Shown here: one piece after another, positions 28,316-37,513 of the stretch
How positions within the stretch are numbered: the stretch's first letter is position 1
Layout of the letters: every line of letters starts with the position of its first letter
Assembly: GCF_000424585.1 (NCBI RefSeq)
Contig: NZ_AUKE01000009.1
Location: forward strand, 1-64,000
DNA: 64,000 nucleotides
DNA from: Butyrivibrio sp. MC2013
GTDB taxonomy: Bacteria > Bacillota > Clostridia > Lachnospirales > Lachnospiraceae
Reading direction: 5' to 3'
Notes under the pieces: generated by a model
Databases searched by the model: none
The model's input: only the letters and a program-made list of their open reading frames with translations
What the model was told of the DNA's origin: nothing
Program-made: the position numbers and the translations under genes

Positions 28316-29386
28316 TTGAGTAAAAAGATAGTTCTTACAGGCGGTGGTACCGCCGGACATGTTACGCCTAATCTGGCCCTGATCCCTTATCTCAAGGAAG
28401 AGGGCTATGAAATAATATATATTGGATCCTATGAAGGTATAGAGAAGCGCCTTGTGGCAGATTATGATGTGAAATATTACGGAGTAGCCACAGGTAAGTT
28501 CAGAAGATATATGGATCCCAAGAATTTCAGCGATCCCTTCAGAGTGATCAAGGGCTTTGCACAGGCCAGGAAGATATTAAAAGAAGAAAAGCCTGATATA
28601 GTTTTTTCCAAGGGAGGCTTTGTAAGTGTACCTGTAGTAAATGCTGCATCTGCCCTGCATATTCCCTGTATCCTTCATGAGTCAGACTTAACACCCGGTC
28701 TTGCCAACAAGCTCTGTGCAAGATCTGCGGACAAGATCTGCTGCAATTTTCCTGAGACCATGAATTATCTTCCTGATAAAAAGGCTGTCCTTACAGGTAC
28801 GCCTATCAGAGATGAGCTCATGACCGGTAATGCCATGACAGGCAAGAATCTCTGCGGATTTACAGATAATAAACCGGTACTTATGGTAATAGGTGGAAGC
28901 CTAGGTGCTCAGTCCGTCAATGAAGTTGTAAGGGAAGCACTCCCTTCTATCCTGCCCTACTTTAATGTGATCCATATTTGTGGCAGGGAAAAGGTTGATA
29001 ATATGCGCCTGGACGTGCCGGGATACAAGCAGTTTGAATATGTTAAGTCAGATCTAAAGGACCTCTTTGCCCTGGCGGATATAGTAATATCCCGTGCAGG
29101 TGCCAACTCCATCTGCGAGCTCCTTGCTCTTAGAAAACCCAATATCCTGGTACCTCTTTCAAAGAAATCCAGCAGGGGAGATCAGATATTAAATGCCAGA
29201 TCCTTTGAACAGCAGGGCTTTTCTTTGGTGATCATGCCTGAGGACTTTGATGAGAATGAGCTGGTCAAGAAGATCCACGAGCTCTATGAGAACAGGGAGG
29301 AATACCTGGTAAGGATGACAGGCTCAGGTCAAAGAGGCGCCATCACTACTATAATGAAGCTTATAAACGAGCTGTCAGAGAAATAA
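28316..29386 (+). CDS. murG: UDP-GlcNAc:lipid I N-acetylglucosaminyltransferase MurG
   Basis: A 356-residue GT28 glycosyltransferase that adds GlcNAc to lipid I to make lipid II. The start is a TTG behind GAAAGGA. The N-terminal GGGTAGHVTPNLAL loop and the C-terminal donor site (VIGGSLGAQSVNE, SRAGANSICELLAL) are intact. It is encoded alone, outside a division gene cluster. Confidence 0.95.
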   Translation: MSKKIVLTGGGTAGHVTPNLALIPYLKEEGYEIIYIGSYEGIEKRLVADYDVKYYGVATGKFRRYMDPKNFSDPFRVIKGFAQARKILKEEKPDIVFSKGGFVSVPVVNAASALHIPCILHESDLTPGLANKLCARSADKICCNFPETMNYLPDKKAVLTGTPIRDELMTGNAMTGKNLCGFTDNKPVLMVIGGSLGAQSVNEVVREALPSILPYFNVIHICGREKVDNMRLDVPGYKQFEYVKSDLKDLFALADIVISRAGANSICELLALRKPNILVPLSKKSSRGDQILNARSFEQQGFSLVIMPEDFDENELVKKIHELYENREEYLVRMTGSGQRGAITTIMKLINELSEK

Positions 29387-29388
29387 TT

Positions 29389-29554
29389 CTGAAGGTACGT
29401 CTAATAACATATACATTCTTGGATAAATAATCCAAGAATGTATGCAAATAGGCCATTTATAAGCAGCTAAAGCTGCTGGGCCTATTTGCCAGATTCATGT
29501 TCTCACGAAACACGCAGTAAATGCGTGTTTCTGAAGGTACGTCTATTAACATAT
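29389..29554 (+). repeat. Composite 'GCAAATAGGCC' repeat, one complete unit
   Basis: The order is: 24-bp direct repeat CTGAAGGTACGTCTAATAAC(ATAT); hairpin 1 (ATACATTCTTGGAT with its complement); GCAAATAGGCC; hairpin 2 (AGCAGC-TAAA-GCTGCT); GGCCTATTTGC; hairpin 3 (GAAACACGCA..TGCGTGTTTC); and the same direct repeat with one change. It fills the gap between the convergent murG and carboxypeptidase genes, where it may also terminate transcription. Confidence 0.92.
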
Positions 29555-29582
29555 GCTTTTTTGACAGATAGAATGATAATGA

Positions 29583-31040
29583 TCAATGATAATGATGGGA
29601 GCCTTTGGTCTTTAACCTTCTCCTCATACGTTTTCTGTCACCCTTGTCGCCGTAGCCATACTTGTAGCTGTAAATGGCTGACAATATAAGGGAAAAAACA
29701 ATAATGACTGACAAGGTCAGGGATATCCTGATGATCAGGCTCTTTAGATCAAGATAATAGGTTCCTTTTTTGCCTTCTATCACATCAACTAATGATAAGG
29801 GCTTATTACCAAGATACAAAGCTTCATCTGAGGCTACTATCCTGATACTTGCCTCTCCCACAGCTACGCCTCCAAAGCTGTAGCTGATCACGGCAGCAGT
29901 ATTCTCATCTTTGGTATCATAATCTGCGGTGGACTCACAATCAGAAAGAGAAGCGGTAACAGGTAGTATTACCGAAGCGTTTTTGTCAAATTCAAGAAAT
30001 TCTTTGTTTAATGAAAAAGATGAGCTGGAAGAATTCTTGGACGTGCTGGGAAGATAGTATTCATCCTCTTCTGCCGGATATACTTTTTTGAAATTGTTAA
30101 AGCCGTAGTCAAAAAGCTCAGCGGTCTCTGTGAACTGATAAGGAGTTTCCTCCTTCATGATCACACATATCAGCTTCATCTGACCTCTTTCGGCGCAGCT
30201 GATAAGGGTATTTCTGGCTTCATCTGTATATCCTGTCTTGCCGCCTCTTATCCCTTCGCAGGCTATTTCTCCGTTTATCAGCTTGTGCTTGTTATTAACA
30301 TAGAAATCGTCCGGCTGACCGGGACCTGCCGTGAAATGGTAGCGGGCAGTATTGCCAATCTTGGACAATAGCTCATTGTCAAAAAAGGCAGAGGCTATAA
30401 GGGCCAGATCATGGGCACTGGTATAATGCTCCTTATCGAAAAGACCGTTGGAATTAACAAAATGAGAATGGCTGCAGCCAAGCTCTAAAGCTCTCTCATT
30501 CATCATATCTGCAAAGGCATCAAGAGAGCCGGCAATATGCTCTGCTACAGCATTGGCACATTCATTGGCACTTCCTACCATGATACCGTAGAGACACTGT
30601 TCCAGAGTCATGTACTCTCCTGCATCTATGCCAATATTTGAACCATCCGAAGGGACTGAAGATACAGCCGTATGGGAGAAGTTAACAATGTCATTCATAT
30701 TGCCCTTCTCTGCAGCGATAAGACAGGTCAGCATCTTGGTTGTGGAAGCCGGATATAATTCTTCGTCTATATTTTTGGAATAAAGGATGACCTTGCTGTC
30801 TGCATCCATAAGGATAGCAGATTCTGCTCCAACAGCAGGTCCCTGAGGCCAGCCGGGTACCAGATTGGAGCTGGTCTCCAGTTCCATCCTGGCCTGCCTT
30901 GCTTCTTCTAAGCTTTCTGCATTAGCGCTAAGGCTGTAGGTCTTAGAAACAGGTAACAAAAACAAGGCTCCCGCTGAAATGGCCAAGGCCAGTAGATATG
31001 AGTATTTACTCTTATGAGGTTTAATAGTATTTTTGAGCAT
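29583..31040 (-). CDS. D-alanyl-D-alanine carboxypeptidase (PBP5/DacF type)
   Basis: A 485-residue extracellular penicillin-binding protein that trims the terminal D-Ala of peptidoglycan stem peptides. It has an N-terminal signal/anchor (YLLALAISAGALFLL). The catalytic SxxK is in YPASTTKML, the SxN motif in GSANECAN and the KTG triad in GGKTGYTDEA. A beta-rich C-terminal part is followed by a membrane helix (LTLSVIIVFSLILSAIY) and a basic tail. Family members are involved in cell shape or sporulation; no sporulation neighbours are seen here. Confidence 0.92.
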   Translation of the reverse strand: MLKNTIKPHKSKYSYLLALAISAGALFLLPVSKTYSLSANAESLEEARQARMELETSSNLVPGWPQGPAVGAESAILMDADSKVILYSKNIDEELYPASTTKMLTCLIAAEKGNMNDIVNFSHTAVSSVPSDGSNIGIDAGEYMTLEQCLYGIMVGSANECANAVAEHIAGSLDAFADMMNERALELGCSHSHFVNSNGLFDKEHYTSAHDLALIASAFFDNELLSKIGNTARYHFTAGPGQPDDFYVNNKHKLINGEIACEGIRGGKTGYTDEARNTLISCAERGQMKLICVIMKEETPYQFTETAELFDYGFNNFKKVYPAEEDEYYLPSTSKNSSSSSFSLNKEFLEFDKNASVILPVTASLSDCESTADYDTKDENTAAVISYSFGGVAVGEASIRIVASDEALYLGNKPLSLVDVIEGKKGTYYLDLKSLIIRISLTLSVIIVFSLILSAIYSYKYGYGDKGDRKRMRRRLKTKGSHHYH

Positions 31041-31138
31041 TAGAATAATACCTGTAAATAAAAACAGTTGCTATTCATGAGCTGGCAGCGGGTGAACAGC
31101 AACTAATGAGAGGTGCATAGTAAAAAGGTCATGAGTAT

Positions 31139-32074
31139 TTACTGAATATATGATTTGGAACAGTAATAGTATTGACCATCATACCAAACCTTTGCCCAGC
31201 CATTTTCCTCTCCTACAAGGATCAGCTCAGTCCCGGATTTGACAGTCTGACCAATATTATCAGCTTTTTCAGGGCTGGTCCTAAGATTCAGACCTGATGT
31301 GGTATGTACTATACTGCCCTGAGGAACTGACTCGTCTACCTCCTCATCCTCGTCGCCTAAAGTATCCTCGCCTGTGATATTATCAGCAGTTTCCTGGTCA
31401 GCAGGTATCATGGAAGGGATGAGTTTTTTGGCAAACATGAAAATGATAAAGGCAGCAAAAAGTCCTGCTACTACAGCCAGTATTCTTGGAAGGTAATAAA
31501 GGACTGGGGAATAATCGTCCTCCTCTTCTTCAAGCTCCTCAAGATCTGCAATGTCCTGATAGCTGTAATCATCGCCATTATTATAATAATCGCCGCCCTG
31601 ATAGGAGCTGGCATTATTATATGGATGAGGCTCCTCATATCCTCCGTTTACCTGACCATAATAAGGAGCACCAAAACCATTTCCCAGGTTACTGTCCTGG
31701 GGCATGGCACCGGCATTTATAGGGCCTGCACCCTGGTAATAGGGAGCATTATTATTTTGATCGGTACTAGCAGCTGAGCTTTCTTTTTCTATATCCTCTG
31801 AGCTATGAGAATTTAGAAGAGTATCGCTGTGAGCAAGTATATACTGCTCTTTTTCCTTGGCACTAAGGAAGTTAAGAGGATCCTCTATCTGGATATCATC
31901 TGCGCTGATATCTTCAGGTCTTGTATATCCCAGATCCAGTGCTATCTTTTCTGATACCTTTTCTGATGAAGCTTCTGCAGTGGTATCGCTGCTGTTTTCA
32001 TAGGGGTCCTGGGCATTTGGACCTTGTCCGGGATTCTTCTTATAGTCATTTATGTTATAGATCTTATCAGCCAT
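31139..32074 (-). CDS. Membrane protein with extracellular SH3b domain
   Basis: A 311-residue protein. The N-terminal ~180 residues are cytoplasmic, acidic, and Asn/Gly/Tyr-rich with low complexity, including the segment EDPLNFLSAKEKEQYIL. One membrane helix follows (ILAVVAGLFAAFIIFMF), then an acidic spacer. A bacterial SH3 domain (SGLNLRTSPEKADNIGQTV and VWYDGQYYYCSKSY) ends the protein. SH3b domains usually bind peptidoglycan. It is adjacent to and on the same strand as the carboxypeptidase, suggesting a cell-wall role. Confidence 0.8.
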   Translation of the reverse strand: MADKIYNINDYKKNPGQGPNAQDPYENSSDTTAEASSEKVSEKIALDLGYTRPEDISADDIQIEDPLNFLSAKEKEQYILAHSDTLLNSHSSEDIEKESSAASTDQNNNAPYYQGAGPINAGAMPQDSNLGNGFGAPYYGQVNGGYEEPHPYNNASSYQGGDYYNNGDDYSYQDIADLEELEEEEDDYSPVLYYLPRILAVVAGLFAAFIIFMFAKKLIPSMIPADQETADNITGEDTLGDEDEEVDESVPQGSIVHTTSGLNLRTSPEKADNIGQTVKSGTELILVGEENGWAKVWYDGQYYYCSKSYIQ

Positions 32075-32123
32075 TTGTAAACTTCCTTTGTATGTCTAAT
32101 GAAAATAATCAAAAGTAATGCTA

Positions 32124-32762
32124 TTATCTGCTGATGATATATTTGTATATAGGATTGCCCAGCTTGGAGAATTTCTCCTCATATTCAGTCATGATATTGC
32201 CTTCGTTCAATGCAGGATCATTGTGAAGATCCCTTGTCACCGCATCTATTTTCCAGCCTGCAGGAGCTACTTCCTCCAGTGCAAAGTCAAAAAGATCGGT
32301 ATTGTCTGTCTTAAATTCCACTACGCCGTCTTTCTTTAATATCTCATCATATCTGGACAGAAACTCCCTTGAAGGAAGACGTCTCTTGGCATGCCTGTCC
32401 TTGGGCCAGGGATCTGAGAAATTCAGGTATATCCTGTCAACCTCGCCCTTGTCAAATACCTCAGTGATGATTTCTGCTTCCATTCTGATAAAACGGATGT
32501 TGGGAAGCAGGAGCTGTTCCTGCTTGTGTATGCCTCTAAGCATAACGCTGGAATATTTTTCTATTCCGATATAATTTATGTCAGGATTTAAGGCGGCCAG
32601 ATCCATGATAAAACGGCCCTTTCCCATTCCTATTTCTATCCTGACAGGATTATTATTGCCAAAGACCTCTTTCCACTTACCTTTGCAGCCTTCGGGATTC
32701 TTAATGGCCCAGATGCTCTCTTCTATCACATCTCTGGCACCGGGTATATTACGCAGTCTCAT
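32124..32762 (-). CDS. trmB: tRNA (guanine46-N7)-methyltransferase
   Basis: A 212-residue SAM-dependent methylase. The SAM loop is IEIGMGKGRFIMDLA with acidic YIGIEKYSSV, and the catalytic region is NFSDPWPKDRHAKRRL. Length and motifs match TrmB. It is upstream of the SH3b gene on the same strand. Confidence 0.95.
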   Translation of the reverse strand: MRLRNIPGARDVIEESIWAIKNPEGCKGKWKEVFGNNNPVRIEIGMGKGRFIMDLAALNPDINYIGIEKYSSVMLRGIHKQEQLLLPNIRFIRMEAEIITEVFDKGEVDRIYLNFSDPWPKDRHAKRRLPSREFLSRYDEILKKDGVVEFKTDNTDLFDFALEEVAPAGWKIDAVTRDLHNDPALNEGNIMTEYEEKFSKLGNPIYKYIISR

Positions 32763-32889
32763 TATTCTTATTCCTTTCTTACATCAAACATTATGGATAA
32801 TTTGCGGCTTTTCGTCAACTTATCTTGAATAATGAGCTCTTAAAAATCTCATAAATACCATTAGATTTTTATTTGTTTTTGCAATCATA

Positions 32890-32919
32890 TTGACAGCAAT
32901 TATCGGGATGCGATATGCT
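32890..32919 (+). promoter_or_regulatory. Promoter for the Ig-repeat surface protein operon
   Basis: TTGACA, 18 bases, then TATGCT. It is about 280 bases upstream of the surface-protein start, leaving a long leader. This lies in a 440-base gene-free gap. Confidence 0.65.
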
Positions 32920-33013
32920 TTGTCCATTGTGTTACGGGAACAAATCAGCACCAGGGTTTTGTGAATTTTTATTTGCATTTTAGACATTTTCAAATTACCG
33001 GTATTTTTCTGCC

Positions 33014-33042
33014 GGAAGTATCGCTTTCGCCGATACTTTTTT
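33014..33042 (+). terminator. Leader terminator/attenuator upstream of the surface protein gene
   Basis: AGTATCG and CGATACT flank a seven-base loop and are followed by a T run. A small CCGG hairpin precedes it, and a longer U/A-rich hairpin (GCCC..GGGC around 33112-33150) follows before the gene. Position inside the leader suggests conditional termination; no known riboswitch class is recognised. Confidence 0.55.
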
Positions 33043-33202
33043 CCTGTAAGTAGTTATTGGATAAGAGCCAGTAATCTTATGATCGTGCTTTTGCACTAAA
33101 GGAAAACTGCTGCCCTTTTCTTTTTGATACCCAAAAAAGAATGGGCCTGCATAAAAGCGGCTGTCATTACGGAAAAGGCAGGGCAATGAAAACGGAGGAA
33201 AT

Positions 33203-36200
33203 ATGAAAAAGAGTCAAATGAAAAAAGGAAACAAGAAAAAAACCGTCATGACAAGACTATCTGCTGCAATTCTGGCAGTTGTGATCAGCCTTGGAGGAAT
33301 GCCTTTTGGAGAACTGGCTGGAAAAAGCCTGGAAGCTAAAGCTGCCAAGGGGTCTATTTTTATAGGAGAAATGAAAGATTCTTCATTTAAAGGCGGATAT
33401 GACAGCATAGTAGATTTTGGCCCCGGCGGTAAAATAATAAGACCAAATACAGGTTTAAAAGAGATCCTGTATCCCGGTGCAGAGAACAATGGCACGGAAA
33501 CTGACGCTGATAGCACAGATGCTGCTTTCGGGGATGACAATAAAGCCCCCGGTCCTGAAGATAAGGATCTGGGCGAGGGAGCAGGGGATAATAACTTTGG
33601 GACTAATGATCCCAAAGATGGTGACACAGATAGCAAGGATTCTATAAATGCTGATCCTGAAGCTGATGAGGCTGACAAGAAGGACAAGGAAGCTGCTGAT
33701 CCGCAGGATGCAGAAAACGGCGCCAAGAAAGAAAAAGCTCCAAAGGACAAGGAGCTTGAAAGCATGAGCGTAAGCAGCAATTTACTCTCTCTGACAGGCG
33801 AAGAAAATAAATCTCCTGAAGATGATAAGGAGAGCATTGAAGATGAGTATGAAGAGTTGAGTTTCTCAACTAAATATCTCTATGCCACATCTACATCCAA
33901 AACTTCTGAAGTCAAAGAACCTGTGCTTTCAAAATACACTATCATCAAAGATGAAAACGGCAAAAACGTCTATGTCTTTGCTGCAAATAAAGAAGCAGCC
34001 ATATGGCTTAACAAAGACAAGATCATAAGCTCAGTCAAAAAGAAGATCAAAAAAAATGCCAAAATAAAAGAAGCCTTTGTCACCGTTGAAAATATAAATA
34101 ATAACAGTCAAAGCGAACTGAGATTTACTATAAATACTACTAATACAACGCCCAAGAGGACTCTTAAAGCTGAGGGTAAATACCTGATAAGAGATCTGTT
34201 TGTGACCTTTAGTGATGGTCATAAGTATGTATTTAGGAATGTCAATTATCTATTTACAAATGTGAATGGTTCCGAAATTGATATTCCAAATGACGGGGAA
34301 GCAGAAGATATATCTGATGATGGCAGGCAAAAGGAAGACATATACTGGAAGGTAACTACAATAGACGGACATTGCCTCTATGATATCAGGGATTATCAGG
34401 ATAAAGATATATGGTATTCCAAAAGCCTAAGTGGCAAGGACCTTTTATTGACAGTTGATTGTAATTGGTGTCATCCCTTTACCCAAATATCATCTGTGAA
34501 TTCAGAAATAGATATTATAGAACTAAGATATACAGACATTCTTCATGGCATATTTGAAGGGAATATTCCTCTCGATAATCTGGCAGAAGGAGTGAATATG
34601 ATCACTTTTGCCGCTAAAGAGCACAGTAAGACCAGTGAGTTTGTAGTTCCCTTCAAGATAGATAATACCGCCCCCAGGACTGATCTCATATCAGTAACTT
34701 TAAACGGCAATTTCTATGAGGACGGTATATTTACAGAAGAAATAACCGCAGATCCTTCCAGTCTGGCAGCAAGGATGCTGTACAGTAACAAGCCCATAAG
34801 CCTTGCACTTAGCTATGACAATGAGACTCAGAAAGCTGAATCAAATGCAGCAGAGTCTGATGTTGTAACAATCGGCATAGTAATGGAGGATGGCAGTGTA
34901 AACTATCTGGAAACAGATGGCTCTGCCTCCTATGACATCCTTATGGAAAACGGCCGGGGAGATGTGATAAAGCAGATCATCCTTGAAGATGAGGCAGGCA
35001 ACAAGAGCAGCTTTGACTGGAATCTTGGCCTTGTATATGACAATACAAGTCCTGTTATAGAATTTGATAAGGTAACGGATCTTACAGAGAAGACTACCAT
35101 ATCCGGTAAGGATGCATATTTTACAAAAGATGAATCCTGGAGCGGAAGCTTCAGAGTGATCGATAGTAATTATCATGGCAGAGAAGACAGCATGATATGT
35201 CTTGATAATGAAGAAGGGATATATTCTGCCAGCCCTGTTCTCAAAGAGGCTTTAGATAGTGAATACAGCTACACCTTTAGCAGGGAAGGCGTAAACGGCC
35301 TTAGTGTCAAAGCTGTGGATATGGCCGGTAACGAAAGTGATATAGCATCTTCTGACCTGATCATAATAGACAATACAGCTCCCCTTATCCGCTATTCCTA
35401 TAGCGCAGGCGGTAAAGCAGTAAGTCCTGAGGGGAGTGACAAGAGCTATTATAACAAGGATGTGGAAGTGACTATCAGTGTGGAGGAACTCTATCCCGAC
35501 TTTGAAGAAAATACAGTGGGAATAGCGGTAACACGTCCTGACAAAGGCACAGAATACAGATATATAAAGCCTGAAGACTGGGTAGAATCAGCAGAAGGTG
35601 ATAAGAGGATGTACAGCGCCGTGATCACTACAAATGCAGATGGCGAGTATTATGCATTTGGAACTGTAAGGGACAGAGCAGGCAATATCTCTTCAAATGG
35701 CGAAGCTATCCTGGGAGAATCCTTTACTGTTGATAAGACAGACCCTTTGATCACTGTCAGCTATGATAATAATGACGCCTTAGAGGGCAGATATTACAAG
35801 GATACAAGGACAGCTACCATTGTAGTTGAGGATTACACCTTTGATCCTGAGCGTACTCTTTTTACAGATTCCGGCTCCGGAAAAGCAAAGCTTACAAGCT
35901 TTGTTAAGAATGAAGATGGCAGATACAGCATGACAGCGGTATTTGACACAGACGGCGACTATTCCTTTAGCTTTACTGCAACAGATAAGGCAGGAAATAA
36001 GGCTGAGCCTTATATTGAAAAAGAAGAATTTACCATTGATAAGACAAAGCCTGTTATCAGCATTAGCTTTGATAAAAATGGCAAAGATTATTATAACGAG
36101 ACAAGGACTGCAACTGTCACAATTAAAGAGCATAACTTTGATCCGTCAAAGGTAAGGATCAAGGGAGCGGATAATACTTCTGCCTTTAGTCAGGGACAAA

Positions 36201-37504
36201 GCTATATTAATAAGGAAGACGAACATAGCATAAGTATAGTATTTGATACTGACGGTATATATGCTTTTACAGTAGATTATACCGACAGGGCAGGCAATGA
36301 AGCCGAGGAAGAAAATAGCGGAAGCTTCACAATTGATAAGACAGCTCCTGTGATCAGCTTTATGGGAGTATCTGACCGTGAGGCAATAAGGGGAACTGCT
36401 TCTCCCGTAGTGATCTGCGAAGACAGCAATATGGGTACTGATGTAAGCATGGTGCTCACAGGATCCATGACAGGATTAAGGGACATGCCCTTTAGCAGAC
36501 AGAATGAAAAGGAAAAGGTATCTGTAAGCTACAGCGACTTTGGACATGTCAGAGATAATGATGATGTCTATACCATAAATGTTACTGCAAGGGACCTTGC
36601 AGGCAACGTTACAGAGGACATGATAGTCTTTTCCGTAAACAGATTTGGAAGCACCTTCTATCTCCATCCTGAATCAGCAGTGATGACAGAGAGATATTTT
36701 ACCAATGCGCCTACTGATCTCGTAGTGGAAGAAGTAAACGTAGATGCTGTAAATAAAAAGACCCTGACGATCGGCAGAGATGATGAGATCATGCAGGTAA
36801 AGGAAGGCAAAGGCTGGAGCAGTACAGAGTCAGTAAATGAATATGGCTGGCACAGCGTGACCTATACTGTTTCCAAAGAACTGTTTGACAAGGAAGGCGA
36901 CTATACAGTCCTGATATCAACAACGGATGCTGCAGGCAACAATTCATCCAACAGGGCTGAAAATCTGGAATTTGCCTTTGCAGTGGACAAGACTGCACCG
37001 GGCCTTGCATTTGGTGACCTGGAAGAGGGAGCAGGCTATGAGTCTGAGACAGGACATGACTTTAGCCTGAGCGTAGATGATAACAGAAAGCTGGTCTCTG
37101 CGGCCGTTTATATAAACGGAGACCTGGCAGGTGAATATAAGGCAGGAGATGACCTTGGCATAAACAAGAGCCTTCACCTGGAAAGCCTTGATAAAGCCCA
37201 GAATGTAAGGGTAGTTGCAGCAGATGCAGCAGGTAACAGCTGCGAAAAGGTCATAAAGAAGGTATATGTATCAGCTGCTCCAAAAGAGCTTATAAGAAAA
37301 AGCATGGCTGAAATAGATGATGAGGTATCTCCTCTTGCTATGGCTGCAGACCTTTATCCCGGTGAGATAATATCTGCCCAGGGAGCTTTACAAGGCAAGG
37401 CTGTCAAGAAGGAAGTGATCATACTGATATTCGCTGCAGCTATGCTGCTTGGAGCAGGCATCGCCGCTCTTATTGCTAAAAGGAAGAATGTAAAAAAGGA
37501 TTGA
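33203..37504 (+). CDS. Large cell-surface protein with tandem Ig-like domains
   Basis: A 1,433-residue exported protein. A basic N-terminus and hydrophobic core (LSAAILAVVISLGGMPFG) form a signal. An acidic Asp/Lys/Glu-rich low-complexity stretch runs from about residue 95 to 215. The remainder is a series of beta-sandwich repeats marked by D(N/K)T-x-P starts (DNTAPRT, DNTSPVI, DNTAPLI, DKTDPLI, DKTKPVI, DKTAPVI, DKTAPGL) and recurrent DxAGN ends. It ends with a membrane helix (ILIFAAAMLLGAGIAALIA) and KRK tail and has no LPxTG. It is probably an adhesin or mechanical spacer. The kinase gene starts nine bases after its stop. Confidence 0.85.
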   Translation: MKKSQMKKGNKKKTVMTRLSAAILAVVISLGGMPFGELAGKSLEAKAAKGSIFIGEMKDSSFKGGYDSIVDFGPGGKIIRPNTGLKEILYPGAENNGTETDADSTDAAFGDDNKAPGPEDKDLGEGAGDNNFGTNDPKDGDTDSKDSINADPEADEADKKDKEAADPQDAENGAKKEKAPKDKELESMSVSSNLLSLTGEENKSPEDDKESIEDEYEELSFSTKYLYATSTSKTSEVKEPVLSKYTIIKDENGKNVYVFAANKEAAIWLNKDKIISSVKKKIKKNAKIKEAFVTVENINNNSQSELRFTINTTNTTPKRTLKAEGKYLIRDLFVTFSDGHKYVFRNVNYLFTNVNGSEIDIPNDGEAEDISDDGRQKEDIYWKVTTIDGHCLYDIRDYQDKDIWYSKSLSGKDLLLTVDCNWCHPFTQISSVNSEIDIIELRYTDILHGIFEGNIPLDNLAEGVNMITFAAKEHSKTSEFVVPFKIDNTAPRTDLISVTLNGNFYEDGIFTEEITADPSSLAARMLYSNKPISLALSYDNETQKAESNAAESDVVTIGIVMEDGSVNYLETDGSASYDILMENGRGDVIKQIILEDEAGNKSSFDWNLGLVYDNTSPVIEFDKVTDLTEKTTISGKDAYFTKDESWSGSFRVIDSNYHGREDSMICLDNEEGIYSASPVLKEALDSEYSYTFSREGVNGLSVKAVDMAGNESDIASSDLIIIDNTAPLIRYSYSAGGKAVSPEGSDKSYYNKDVEVTISVEELYPDFEENTVGIAVTRPDKGTEYRYIKPEDWVESAEGDKRMYSAVITTNADGEYYAFGTVRDRAGNISSNGEAILGESFTVDKTDPLITVSYDNNDALEGRYYKDTRTATIVVEDYTFDPERTLFTDSGSGKAKLTSFVKNEDGRYSMTAVFDTDGDYSFSFTATDKAGNKAEPYIEKEEFTIDKTKPVISISFDKNGKDYYNETRTATVTIKEHNFDPSKVRIKGADNTSAFSQGQSYINKEDEHSISIVFDTDGIYAFTVDYTDRAGNEAEEENSGSFTIDKTAPVISFMGVSDREAIRGTASPVVICEDSNMGTDVSMVLTGSMTGLRDMPFSRQNEKEKVSVSYSDFGHVRDNDDVYTINVTARDLAGNVTEDMIVFSVNRFGSTFYLHPESAVMTERYFTNAPTDLVVEEVNVDAVNKKTLTIGRDDEIMQVKEGKGWSSTESVNEYGWHSVTYTVSKELFDKEGDYTVLISTTDAAGNNSSNRAENLEFAFAVDKTAPGLAFGDLEEGAGYESETGHDFSLSVDDNRKLVSAAVYINGDLAGEYKAGDDLGINKSLHLESLDKAQNVRVVAADAAGNSCEKVIKKVYVSAAPKELIRKSMAEIDDEVSPLAMAADLYPGEIISAQGALQGKAVKKEVIILIFAAAMLLGAGIAALIAKRKNVKKD

Positions 37505-37513
37505 TCAGGGAAG

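Noticed and set aside
32890..33202. Known riboswitch (c-di-GMP I or II) before the surface-protein gene
   Set aside because: The conserved core sequences of these classes could not be found by eye; only generic hairpins are supportable.
33214..33837. 207-codon minus-strand Ser/Leu-rich frame opposite the surface protein N-terminus
   Set aside because: It is produced by the acidic low-complexity codons on the other strand; no start signal.
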